From: a bacterium 1xD42-87
Lineage (GTDB): Bacteria > Bacillota > Clostridia > Lachnospirales > Lachnospiraceae
Direction: 5' to 3'
NCBI GenBank assembly: GCA_003611805.1
Contig: RAYM01000014.1
Location: 119,812 to 183,811 of the forward strand
DNA length: 64,000 nt
Part shown: positions 44,219 through 52,738 of the stretch, in pieces
Position numbering within the stretch: the first letter of the stretch is position 1
Layout of the letters: each line of letters opens with the position of its first letter
Program-made: the position numbers and the translations under genes
Notes under the pieces: model-generated
Seen by the model: only the letters and a program-made list of their open reading frames with translations
The model's database searches: none
Told to the model about the DNA's origin: nothing

Positions 44219-46006
44219 ATGGACAGTCTGAGAAATGTAAAATCGCTATTGAATAAATTTAGGGTAATATTATCAAAACCGCAGAAAATGTGGGCTGCTG
44301 TTCTATTTGTGATGACGTTAGTCGGTGCGGTATTTGAAGCAATAGGTGTATCAGCGGTCCTGCCTTTGATCAATGTGATCATAGATCCGGGCGCACTGAG
44401 AAATAATGAAATTGGAGCGAAACTGCTAGCACCCTTTCCGGGGATTACCGATGAAGAGATTATGTTTTTGACGGCTGCGGGTGTTATTGCGGTTTATATT
44501 TTCAAGAATCTTTATATGTCCGGTCTTGCCTATATCAGAATCAAATATTCCTGCAAAGTACAGAGAGAACTTTCAATCAGAATTATCAATTCCTATGTAA
44601 AACGGGGCTACTCTTTCTTTTTGAACACGACTGCGGGGGATGCGCTGCGGGGAATTGGCGGGAGTATATCAGGGGTATATGTGATATTGAACCAGTTTTT
44701 TGGCATTTTGGCGGAAACGTTGACGATTGCCTGTATCTGTGGGTATCTGATTATTGAGGATGCGGTTTTGGCGGGGACAATTATTGTGCTTGCTTTGTTT
44801 TGTGTTGTGCTGACTTTATTAATTTTTCGAAAGAAAGTAAAATATTATGGAGAAGAACAGTTTAAGTATAACTCTATTGTAGGTCAGAATTCGCTGCAGC
44901 TTTTTTATGGAATTAAAGAAGTTCTGGTTATGAAACGGGTGAAACATTTTCTGAATGAGTATGAGGAGGCATATATTCACAAACAGAAGGCGACGGTCAG
45001 CCAGACCATGGCGGCAGCTTCGCCGGCTTATATTATTGAGGGCACCTGTGTAGCCGGCATTATTGTAGCTGTCTGCATCCGCATAGGAGGAATGGAGTCG
45101 GCGGTAGCATATCTTCCTCAATTGGCAACATTTGCGATGGCTGCTTTTCGGATCCTGCCCTCTCTTGGCAGAATATCCAGCGGGTTCAATACCTGTATTT
45201 TTTATCTTACAGCGGCGGAAGAAACCTATCAAAATATTTTAGAATTAGAAAAATATGAGAAGCACCAGTCAGATTGGGACAAGGGGATAGAGAAAACGGG
45301 AGAAAAGAGAACCTACTCGTTTGAAAAGAGTATTACTGTGGAACATGTTGTGTGGAAATATGAGGGGGGATGTGAGGATGTCCTGGAAGACCTGAATCTG
45401 GAAATAAAAAAGGGGCAGGCAGTCGCGCTGGTTGGTCAATCGGGGGCGGGGAAAACGACGTTGGGAGACGTGATTTTAGGATTGCTAGAGCCGCAGAATG
45501 GCAGGGTCTGTATAGATGGTACGGATATAAGGGATATAGGTGACGAGCTGGGCAACATAATTGGCTTTGTACCGCAGAGCATTTATCTGATAGATGATAC
45601 GATCAAGAAAAATATTGCGTTTGGGATAGATGAGAGGGATATTGATGAGAAAAAGATTTTTATGGCTTTAGAAAAAGCGCAGCTGAAAGATTTTGTGGAG
45701 ACACTGCCGAACGGGCTGGATACCATGATCGGCGAGCGAGGCGTCCGGCTTTCCGGGGGTCAGAGGCAACGCATGGCAATCGCCCGTGCCCTGTATCTTG
45801 ATCCACAGATTTTGGTTCTGGATGAGGCGACTTCCGCCTTGGATGAAGAGACAGAGACTGCGGTTATGGAGGCGATTGATGCCCTGCAAGGGGAAAAGAC
45901 ACTGATTATTATCGCACATCGGCTCTCTACAATTCAAAATTGTGATGTGGCTTATGAGATTGTAAGTGGAAAAGCAGTTGAGAGAAAAATAAGTGAACTG
46001 GTGTAG
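44219..46006 (+). CDS. PglK/MsbA-like ABC exporter of lipid-linked glycan (copy 2)
   Basis: A 595-aa half-transporter with six membrane helices (about 20-320) and an ATPase: Walker A GQSGAGKTT, LSGGQRQRMAIARAL, ILVLDEATSALDE and IIAHRLSTI. It is a paralogue of the exporter at 9272, closest around KAQLKDFVETLPNGLD and GERGVRLSGG. It lies between the acylation module and the formyltransferase, as if it exported the modified glycan. AAGGAG is six bases before ATG. Confidence 0.92.
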   Translation: MDSLRNVKSLLNKFRVILSKPQKMWAAVLFVMTLVGAVFEAIGVSAVLPLINVIIDPGALRNNEIGAKLLAPFPGITDEEIMFLTAAGVIAVYIFKNLYMSGLAYIRIKYSCKVQRELSIRIINSYVKRGYSFFLNTTAGDALRGIGGSISGVYVILNQFFGILAETLTIACICGYLIIEDAVLAGTIIVLALFCVVLTLLIFRKKVKYYGEEQFKYNSIVGQNSLQLFYGIKEVLVMKRVKHFLNEYEEAYIHKQKATVSQTMAAASPAYIIEGTCVAGIIVAVCIRIGGMESAVAYLPQLATFAMAAFRILPSLGRISSGFNTCIFYLTAAEETYQNILELEKYEKHQSDWDKGIEKTGEKRTYSFEKSITVEHVVWKYEGGCEDVLEDLNLEIKKGQAVALVGQSGAGKTTLGDVILGLLEPQNGRVCIDGTDIRDIGDELGNIIGFVPQSIYLIDDTIKKNIAFGIDERDIDEKKIFMALEKAQLKDFVETLPNGLDTMIGERGVRLSGGQRQRMAIARALYLDPQILVLDEATSALDEETETAVMEAIDALQGEKTLIIIAHRLSTIQNCDVAYEIVSGKAVERKISELV

Positions 46007-46015
46007 AAGCAACAC

Positions 46016-46954
46016 ATGGGAGACAGAGGGATGGTGTGTAGAAAAGCGGATAAAAATCGTTTGAGGATCGGATATTTTGCGGATGGCCCATGGGGATGGC
46101 GCGCATTTGATAAAATGATTGTTGACGATTCTTTGGAGATTGCCTTTATGTCAGTGAGATATGAGGCAAGGGATTCAGAATTGATAAAACGTGCAGAAGA
46201 AAATCATATTCCGCTGGAGTTAAGTAAAAATGTAAATTCCGAAGAGTTTTTGGAAAAAATGCGAGAGTATGACGTGGATCTTTTTGTGTCTATGTCGTTC
46301 AATCAGATTTTAAAGACGGAGTTTATTAATCTGCCCAAGTATAAGACGATAAACTGCCATGCGGGAAGGCTGCCGTTTTATAGGGGAAGAAATATATTGA
46401 ATTGGGCGCTGATCAATGATGAGAAAGAGTTTGGCATAACGGTACATTATGTGGATGAAGGAATTGACACCGGAGATATTATTTTACAGGAAGTCTATCC
46501 GATTACAGATGAGGATAATTATGGTACACTTCTTGAACAGGCTTATATTGGATGTGCGGATGTACTTTATAGGGCAATTAAAATCATCCAGTCCGGTGAG
46601 GTAAAGCGTATCAGGCAAAGGGACATAGACCCGATTGGAATGTACTGCGGTGGAAGGCAAGAGGGGGATGAAATAATTGACTGGAAACAGACAAGCAGAG
46701 AGATTTTTAATTTCATTCGTGCCTTGAGTGTGCCGGGACCGCAGGCGACATCGTGGGTGAATGGAGAAAAAATCAGTATAAACAAATCCAGAATGGTAGC
46801 CGGCGCACACATATATAAAAATACAGCGGGTCAGGTGATCGGGAAAACGGAAGACGGTTTTCTTGTCAAAACAGGGGATACCATGCTGGAAGTGGTGGAA
46901 TACACGTTTAATGGAAAAATTAAAATAGGAGACAGATTAAAAGATCGTGAATAA
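46016..46954 (+). CDS. Sugar N-formyltransferase (FMT-like)
   Basis: A 312-aa protein of the formyltransferase family that uses N10-formyltetrahydrofolate. The catalytic triad is visible: N113 and H115 in INCHAGRLPFYRGRN and D151 in EGIDTGDI, with the same 36-residue His-Asp spacing as methionyl-tRNA formyltransferase. The C-terminal part (about 215-310) is an OB-like domain as in sugar formyltransferases. Sitting before NeuB copy 2, it probably formylates an amino sugar of the legionaminic-type pathway. Start uncertain: ATG 46016 has no clear ribosome site, ATG 46031 lies directly after GAGGG, and the conserved part begins near codon 16. Confidence 0.86.
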   Translation: MGDRGMVCRKADKNRLRIGYFADGPWGWRAFDKMIVDDSLEIAFMSVRYEARDSELIKRAEENHIPLELSKNVNSEEFLEKMREYDVDLFVSMSFNQILKTEFINLPKYKTINCHAGRLPFYRGRNILNWALINDEKEFGITVHYVDEGIDTGDIILQEVYPITDEDNYGTLLEQAYIGCADVLYRAIKIIQSGEVKRIRQRDIDPIGMYCGGRQEGDEIIDWKQTSREIFNFIRALSVPGPQATSWVNGEKISINKSRMVAGAHIYKNTAGQVIGKTEDGFLVKTGDTMLEVVEYTFNGKIKIGDRLKDRE

Positions 46955-47945
46955 AATATTTATTATCGCGGAAGCGGGAGTCAATCATAACGGAGATATT
47001 CAGACGGCAAAAGAATTGATAGATGTGGCGGCAGCGGCAGAAGCCGATGCCGTTAAATTCCAAACCTTCAAGGCGGACACATTGGTATGCAGGCAGGCAC
47101 CAAAGGCGGCATACCAGATGGAGACCACAAGTGCGGAGGAGTCACAGTTCGATATGCTTAAGAAGCTGGAGTTGACGCCGGATATGCACAGAGAATTGAT
47201 TGACTACTGCCATGAAAAAAATATCATGTTTCTATCGACGCCGTTCGATTTGGACAGTCTGCACTATCTTGTCGATTGCGGTCTTGCAGTCATCAAGATT
47301 CCATCCGGGGAGATTACTAATTATCCCCTGATCAGGGAGGCGGGAAGATCAGGGAAACGGATTATTCTTTCAAGTGGCATGAGTACAATTGATGAGGTGA
47401 GAGAGGCGGTTGCCGTGCTGAAAGAAAACGGCAGCACAGATATTACGGTTCTGCACTGTAATACGGAATATCCGACGCCCTTTAGTGATGTGAACTTGCG
47501 CGCCATGCAGACGATCAAGGAGGAGACCGGCGTTTCCGTGGGTTATTCCGACCATACGCCGGGAATAGAGGCGGCGGTTGCAGCAGCGGCGCTGGGTGCG
47601 ACAGTCATAGAGAAACATTTTACTTTGGACAGGAATATGAAAGGACCAGACCATAAGGCGAGCCTGGAACCGAACGAGCTGACGGAGATGGTGCGGGCAG
47701 TCAGGCATATCGAGCAGGCATTGGGGGATGGGGAAAAGAAACCTTCGGCGTCTGAGAAAAAAAATATGGCGGTTGCACGGAAGAGCCTTGTGGCAAAATG
47801 CCTCATTAAAGGGGGAGAAATGTTTACCGAGGAAAACCTGACGGCGAAACGACCGGGTACGGGACTGTCGCCAATGCTGTGGAATCAGGTAATCGGGCAG
47901 AAGGCGAAGAGAGATTTCGCAGCGGATGAGATGATAGAATTATGA
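46947..47945 (+). CDS. neuB: NeuB-family nonulosonic acid synthase (copy 2, canonical)
   Basis: A 332-aa synthase joining phosphoenolpyruvate to a six-carbon sugar. IIAEAGVNHNGD holds E9 and the conserved His; KFQTFKAD, FLSTPFD, IPSGEITN, HCNTEYPTP, GYSDHTPG and VIEKHFTLDRNMKGPDHKASL are all standard, with metal-binding H224. A SAF domain closes the protein. It uses GTG 46947, overlapping the formyltransferase by eight bases, and overlaps the NeuC gene by four. Position suggests a LegI role with PtmE/LegB. Confidence 0.94.
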   Translation: MNKIFIIAEAGVNHNGDIQTAKELIDVAAAAEADAVKFQTFKADTLVCRQAPKAAYQMETTSAEESQFDMLKKLELTPDMHRELIDYCHEKNIMFLSTPFDLDSLHYLVDCGLAVIKIPSGEITNYPLIREAGRSGKRIILSSGMSTIDEVREAVAVLKENGSTDITVLHCNTEYPTPFSDVNLRAMQTIKEETGVSVGYSDHTPGIEAAVAAAALGATVIEKHFTLDRNMKGPDHKASLEPNELTEMVRAVRHIEQALGDGEKKPSASEKKNMAVARKSLVAKCLIKGGEMFTEENLTAKRPGTGLSPMLWNQVIGQKAKRDFAADEMIEL

Positions 47946-49117
47946 AAAAGATATGTATCGTAACGGGAACGCGCGCCGAATATGGGCTGTTAAAACCTGT
48001 GATTGACAGGGTGTATCATGCAAATACGATGGAACTGCATCTGGTTGTGACGGGGATGCACCTGTCACCGGAATTTGGACTGACATACCGGGAGATAGAG
48101 GAGGACGGCTATCCGATTGATACAAAGATCGAGATGCTGCTGTCTTCCGATACGAGCGCGGGCGTAACCAAATCCATGGGGGTCGCTCTGTTGGGATTTG
48201 CCAATTACTTTGATGAAAACAGACCTGATATCGTTGTTCTTTTAGGGGATCGGTATGAAGCTTTGATGGCGGCTACAGCGGCGATGATGGCGAGGATACC
48301 AATTGCTCATATCCATGGCGGGGAGACCACGGAAGGTGCGGTGGATGAGGCGATCAGGCATTCCATAACGAAGATGAGCCACCTGCATTTTACGGCGACA
48401 GAAGCATACAGGAACCGGGTGATTCAGCTGGGCGAACAGCCGCAGAATGTCTATTGTGTCGGGGCGCTTGGTGTGGAAAATGTCAAAGCGGTTTCCCTGC
48501 TGGACAGGAAAACGCTGGAGGAGTCGATCGGGCTGACCTTTCGTACGCCCACTATTATGGTCACGTACCACCCCGTTACATTGGAAAATCAGACGGCGGG
48601 GGAGCAGTTTGGAAATCTCCTAAAGGTAATCGGTCGGCATAAAGAGCTGCAGGTCATCTTTACGAAAGCAAACGCCGATCCGAATGGCAGAATTGTGAAT
48701 CAGATGATAGATGATTATGTGGAAAAGAACCATACGAGATGCAGGGCATATACTTCGCTTGGGCAGCTTCGGTATCTGAGTGCGCTGCAGTTTTGTAATT
48801 TGGTGATGGGCAATTCTTCGAGTGGAATTATTGAGGTGCCATCCTTCGGCATTCCGACGATTGATATAGGAGACAGACAGAGGGGGAGAGTCAGCGCGGA
48901 GTCGGTCATTCATTGCGAGAACGGGGAGAGGGATATTGAGAGAGCGCTTGTGCAGGCAATGTCGCAGGAGTTTAGAGACAGTATCCGCAGCATGAAAAAT
49001 CCCTATGAGGGAAGCCATACCTCGAAACAGATTGTAGAAGTGGTTGAGGAATCGTTGGAACGTGGAATTAATTTAAAGAAAAAATTTTATGATTCAGGAA
49101 ATGCTTTGCATGCATAA
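47942..49117 (+). CDS. neuC: Hydrolysing sugar-nucleotide 2-epimerase, NeuC/LegG family (copy 2)
   Basis: A 391-aa enzyme: VTGTRAEYGLLKP, VLLGDRYEALMAATAA, HIHGGETTEGAVDEAIRHSI, KMSHLHF, YHPVT and MGNSSSGIIEVPSFG. It releases a ManNAc-type or 2,4-diamino sugar for NeuB copy 2, which it overlaps by four bases. By position it belongs with the PtmE/LegB/NeuA-copy-2 group and is likely LegG-like, though a plain NeuC role is not excluded. Confidence 0.93.
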   Translation: MKKICIVTGTRAEYGLLKPVIDRVYHANTMELHLVVTGMHLSPEFGLTYREIEEDGYPIDTKIEMLLSSDTSAGVTKSMGVALLGFANYFDENRPDIVVLLGDRYEALMAATAAMMARIPIAHIHGGETTEGAVDEAIRHSITKMSHLHFTATEAYRNRVIQLGEQPQNVYCVGALGVENVKAVSLLDRKTLEESIGLTFRTPTIMVTYHPVTLENQTAGEQFGNLLKVIGRHKELQVIFTKANADPNGRIVNQMIDDYVEKNHTRCRAYTSLGQLRYLSALQFCNLVMGNSSSGIIEVPSFGIPTIDIGDRQRGRVSAESVIHCENGERDIERALVQAMSQEFRDSIRSMKNPYEGSHTSKQIVEVVEESLERGINLKKKFYDSGNALHA

Positions 49118-49119
49118 GA

Positions 49120-49146
49120 CTTGCTGACCAGAAATGCTACAGCAAG
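49120..49146 (+). other. RNA hairpin before a GT2 gene
   Basis: CTTGCTG (49120-49126) and CAGCAAG (49140-49146) form a perfect seven-base-pair stem with a 13-base loop, three bases after the NeuC stop region and just before the GGAGGG ribosome site of the next gene. No T run follows. It may affect mRNA processing or translation. Confidence 0.4.
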
Positions 49147-49164
49147 CGTTGGAGGGAAATTACC

Positions 49165-50133
49165 ATGAAATTAATTATCCAGATTCCTTGTTATAATGAA
49201 GCGGAAACTTTGGAAGTAGCGTTGAACGATCTGCCGAAGAAGATTGACGGAATAGATGAGATTGAATATCTGATCATCAATGACGGCAGCCAGGACAACA
49301 CGGTGGAAGTGGCAAGGAGCTGGGGTGTTCACTATGTGGTTAATTTCAAGCAGAATAAGGGGCTTGCCAAAGGATTTATGGCGGGTATTGACGCATGTCT
49401 GCGGAATGGGGCGGATATTATTGTGAACACTGACGCGGACAACCAGTATTGTGGCGAGGACATAGAGACGATTGTACGCCCGATTCTGGAAGGGAAAGCG
49501 GATATGGTGATCGGAGAGCGCCCCATTGACGATACGGCTCATTTTTCACCGATCAAAAAAAAGCTGCAGCATCTTGGAAGCTGGGTTGTACGGAAGGCGT
49601 CCAATACAGATGTCCCTGATGCGCCAAGCGGTTTCCGGGCGTACAGCAGAGAGGCGGCTATGCGTCTTAATGTGGTCAACGATTACACGTATACGTTGGA
49701 GACAATCGTACAAGCTGGCAGAAGCAAAATGCCGATTATGAGCGTGCCGATCCGAACAAACCCTGAACTGCGTAGTTCCAGACTGTTCCACAGCATGTGG
49801 GGGTATGTCAAGAAATCCATGCTGACAATACTGCGTGCCTTTATGTGGTATAAGCCGTTGTACTGTTTTTCACTGGTGGCGCTGATACCGACGTTTATCG
49901 GTTTAGGAATCAGCGTGCGTTTTCTGATTTTTTTCTTTAACGGGATGGGAAAAGGTCATGTGCAGTCGCTGATTTTGGCGTGTACGCTGCTGATTATTGG
50001 ATTTATTACCTTCGTCATCGGACTGCTTGCAGACACGATCGCCGCAAACCGGCGAATACTGGAAGACGTGCAGTATCATGTGCGGAAGTTGGAGTATGAC
50101 AGGGAGGCGGCGCGGAATCAAAAAGGCGTGTGA
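49165..50133 (+). CDS. GT2-family glycosyltransferase, polyprenyl-phosphate type with membrane helices
   Basis: A 322-aa enzyme: IIQIPCYNEAETLEVAL, IINDGSQDNT, NTDADNQYCGED as the DxD region, and PSGFRAYSREAA. Two C-terminal helices (about 232-255 and 268-290) anchor it, followed by a basic/acidic coiled tail. It likely transfers a sugar to undecaprenyl phosphate or to a lipid-linked acceptor. GGAGGG precedes the ATG. Confidence 0.92.
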   Translation: MKLIIQIPCYNEAETLEVALNDLPKKIDGIDEIEYLIINDGSQDNTVEVARSWGVHYVVNFKQNKGLAKGFMAGIDACLRNGADIIVNTDADNQYCGEDIETIVRPILEGKADMVIGERPIDDTAHFSPIKKKLQHLGSWVVRKASNTDVPDAPSGFRAYSREAAMRLNVVNDYTYTLETIVQAGRSKMPIMSVPIRTNPELRSSRLFHSMWGYVKKSMLTILRAFMWYKPLYCFSLVALIPTFIGLGISVRFLIFFFNGMGKGHVQSLILACTLLIIGFITFVIGLLADTIAANRRILEDVQYHVRKLEYDREAARNQKGV

Positions 50134-50144
50134 GAGGAGTAGTT

Positions 50145-51137
50145 TTGTCCGTTCAATTATTGCTCAAGAATAAAAAAGTTTTATTTATAACAACCAAGAA
50201 TGTAGATTATATAAGGAATGTGCAGGAGATTCGCCTGATTGAGAAGTATGCAGCAAATGTGCGAATTGTCGGGGCAGGAGATTTGGGATATATTAAACGG
50301 CTGATTCGAGTCTTTTGCCAGCTTCTATCTGTGAAGGCGAAGAAATATGATGTTGTGTTTATTGGGTTTGCGCCACAACTTGTGTTGCCGTTTCTGCACA
50401 GAAAATTCAGAAAGAATCAGGTGTTAATTGATTTTTTCATATCCATGTATGATACATTTGTATGTGATAGACAGAGCGTCAAACGTAACTCATTGACTGC
50501 AAGGCTTCTTCACTGGATTGACAGCAGGACGTTGCATCTTGCGGACTACATTATTGCCGATACGAAGGCGCACAAAGATTTCTTTGTGTCAGAGTTCGGT
50601 GTGGATTCGGATAAACTGCAGGTGCTGTATCTGGAGGCAGATCAGGATATCTATTATCCGAGGTTTTCAAAGAGCAGACGAAATTCAGATAAATATACGG
50701 TATTGTATTTTGGAAGTGTATTACCGTTGCAGGGGGTTGAGATTGTAATTAAGGCGGTAGAGCTTCTTAAAGATAATAATAAAATACAATTTATTATAAT
50801 AGGACCTGAAAAGAAAGGTGTTGCTCGATATATAGGAGAGAATATAAAGTATATTGAATGGCTTTCTCAACAAGAATTAGCGGATGAAATAGCCAGAGCG
50901 GATATTTGTCTTGCTGGACATTTTAATGCTCAAATTTCCAAGGCGAGGAGGACAATACCGGGAAAAGCATTTATATATGAAGCAATGGGAAAGAGAATGA
51001 TCCTGGGGGACAACAATGCTAACCATGAAATTTTTTCGGCTGACGATATGCATTACTATGTGGAGATGGGTGATGCTGCCAAATTGGCGAAGCTGATTGT
51101 TGATATTGTAGAGGACATGGAAAGCAGAAAGGATTGA
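50145..51137 (+). CDS. GT-B glycosyltransferase (GT4-like)
   Basis: A 330-aa protein with VLFITTKNVDYIRNVQE at the N-terminus, a central HLADYIIADTKAHKDFF and a C-terminal YFGSVLPLQGVEIVIKAVELL domain; the sugar-binding end IPGKAFIYEAMGKRMILGDNN replaces the usual E-x7-E. TTG 50145 lies five bases after GAGAGGAG and fits best; GTG 50130, overlapping the previous stop by four bases, is the alternative. The gene is A+T-rich in its second half. Confidence 0.85.
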   Translation: MSVQLLLKNKKVLFITTKNVDYIRNVQEIRLIEKYAANVRIVGAGDLGYIKRLIRVFCQLLSVKAKKYDVVFIGFAPQLVLPFLHRKFRKNQVLIDFFISMYDTFVCDRQSVKRNSLTARLLHWIDSRTLHLADYIIADTKAHKDFFVSEFGVDSDKLQVLYLEADQDIYYPRFSKSRRNSDKYTVLYFGSVLPLQGVEIVIKAVELLKDNNKIQFIIIGPEKKGVARYIGENIKYIEWLSQQELADEIARADICLAGHFNAQISKARRTIPGKAFIYEAMGKRMILGDNNANHEIFSADDMHYYVEMGDAAKLAKLIVDIVEDMESRKD

Positions 51138-51142
51138 TCGAT

Positions 51143-51760
51143 ATGGAAAGGCGGGATGATATTGATATAGCGAAAGGAATTGGTATTATTTTGGTAGTCT
51201 GGGCACATGCGCATGGACCGGCTACAAATTTTATCACGCAATTCCATATGCCTTTTTTCTTTTTTATTTCAGGAATGCTTTATTCAAGTGAGAATTGTTC
51301 TGGTAAAGAATATATTATTCACAAAAGTAAATCTCTGCTTTTGCCGTTCTGGTGGTGGAACTTGTTTTTTTATCTTCTGTATTTTGTTCTGTTTTACTGG
51401 GGCAAGTGGTCGGCATTTGTTTTCGGGAAAGAGATCATAGACATTTTTCTTACAGTAGAGAAGGTCCCCTTTTTGGGGGCAACCTGGTTTTTGACAGCTC
51501 TTTTTCAAGTCAGTGTTATTATACATTTGGCAATTAGAGGCTTTAGAAAGAATAAGTATGGAGATTTTGCTCTTTTAGGAATGGGCGCTACAGTGTGTGC
51601 GCTTGGCTTTGCAATAGACTTTCCACATAGAATTAGCAGGACGATGGTATGCTCATTTTTCTATATATCTGGATATTTGTATAATAAAATTTACGGACTC
51701 GTTTGGGAGAAAGGGCAAAAACTGTCGGGGCACTCGCAGGAGGGATTCTCTTTATCGTAA
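51143..51760 (+). pseudogene. Acyltransferase-3 family O-acyltransferase, frameshifted and truncated
   Basis: Encodes about 205 aa where the family usually has 330-350. The family opening is clear: RRDDIDIAKGIGIILVVWAHAHG with the catalytic His, then FHMPFFFFISGML, and several membrane helices. The frame then passes an A5 run (51717-51721) and ends in a short hydrophilic tail. With one more A, the frame continues into another membrane-helix-like stretch (GALAGGILFIVIAII) but stops at 51777, so the last third is gone too. Such enzymes O-acetylate sugars during export. Probably inactive, unless the A run is a sequencing error and the rest was lost anyway. Confidence 0.75.
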
Positions 51761-51834
51761 TAGCAATAATCCTTTGAGTACGCCTATGCGAAGGCTGCAT
51801 ATGATTTGATAAGCGTAATTTAAAGCATACAAAT

Positions 51835-51866
51835 AAGACAGTATTTTATTATTAAACGGATATAAT
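51835..51866 (+). promoter_or_regulatory. Weak promoter candidate in the gap after the broken acyltransferase
   Basis: The 186-base A+T-rich gap 51761-51946 holds no gene. TATAAT at 51861-51866 is a perfect -10 box; the best -35, AAGACA at 51835-51840, is 20 bases away, which is long. It could restart transcription for the last part of the locus. Confidence 0.35.
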
Positions 51867-51946
51867 TTATAGAAATATAAAGGTATCTGCTAATAAAACT
51901 GTTATTGTAAGGGAGAAAATGTAGGAACAGAAAGGAGCTGGGAGAG

Positions 51947-52738
51947 ATGAGTCAGGAGGATAGGGAAATAAAATTTATTTCGATGCCAAGATATCAGATG
52001 CGGAGACATGCGTTGAAAAAGCTGCTTAAAAAAGCAGGTGCGGTTGGGAGTGGAAAGAAAATATATGAGATAGGCTATGGCGCAGGGGAAATATTCAGAT
52101 TATACAAAGAGATGGGACTGCGTGTGCATGGCTATGATTTTTCGGAATATGCTTACAAATATGCTTCGCAGAATTATCAGGACGACCAGATTGTACTGTT
52201 TCAGGAGAAACCAAAACCGCAAAATCAATATGATTTTGTAGTTGCCTGTGAAGTTTTGGAACATATTGAAGACGATCTCAAAATGTTGAAGGAATGGAAG
52301 AGTTATTTAAAAAATAAGGGAACACTCATTATTTCAGTTCCGGCTCATAGAAAAAGATGGGGAGCAGCGGACGTTTACGCTGGTCATTACCGACGCTATG
52401 AGAGAAAGGAACTGGAAAAGAAACTTGCAAAAGCAGGGTTGAAGATAGAAGAAATATATACTTATGATTTCCCTGAATGCTTGTTGTTGGACAGGATGCG
52501 GGATAATGATTACGGAAGAAAGATGGAAAGGGAGAAGACAGGAAAAAGTAAGGAAGAATACACAAAAAGAAGCGGGATAGAGCGGGAGTTCAGCCCGTTA
52601 ATTCAAGCATTAGCGAACCCTGCCATATGGACAGTGGTGGCTAAAGTTTCGGAGCTGTTTTACCACACGGATTGGGGTTCGGGATATATTTTGGCGGCAT
52701 CAGCAAAACGTCAGGAGAAGGGCGGCGAGGATGCGTAA
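51947..52738 (+). CDS. SAM-dependent methyltransferase (class I)
   Basis: A 263-aa protein. The SAM-binding motif I is YEIGYGAGEIF (E-x-G-x-G-x-G), motif II HGYDFSEYA, and VACEVLEHIEDD is the common post-motif of the methyltransferase 11 group. The C-terminal third (GHYRRYERKEL onward) is typical of sugar or lipid-linked methyltransferases. GGAGCTGGGAGAG precedes ATG. It overlaps the flippase gene by eight bases; a chain-capping or sugar O-methylation role is an inference. Confidence 0.9.
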   Translation: MSQEDREIKFISMPRYQMRRHALKKLLKKAGAVGSGKKIYEIGYGAGEIFRLYKEMGLRVHGYDFSEYAYKYASQNYQDDQIVLFQEKPKPQNQYDFVVACEVLEHIEDDLKMLKEWKSYLKNKGTLIISVPAHRKRWGAADVYAGHYRRYERKELEKKLAKAGLKIEEIYTYDFPECLLLDRMRDNDYGRKMEREKTGKSKEEYTKRSGIEREFSPLIQALANPAIWTVVAKVSELFYHTDWGSGYILAASAKRQEKGGEDA

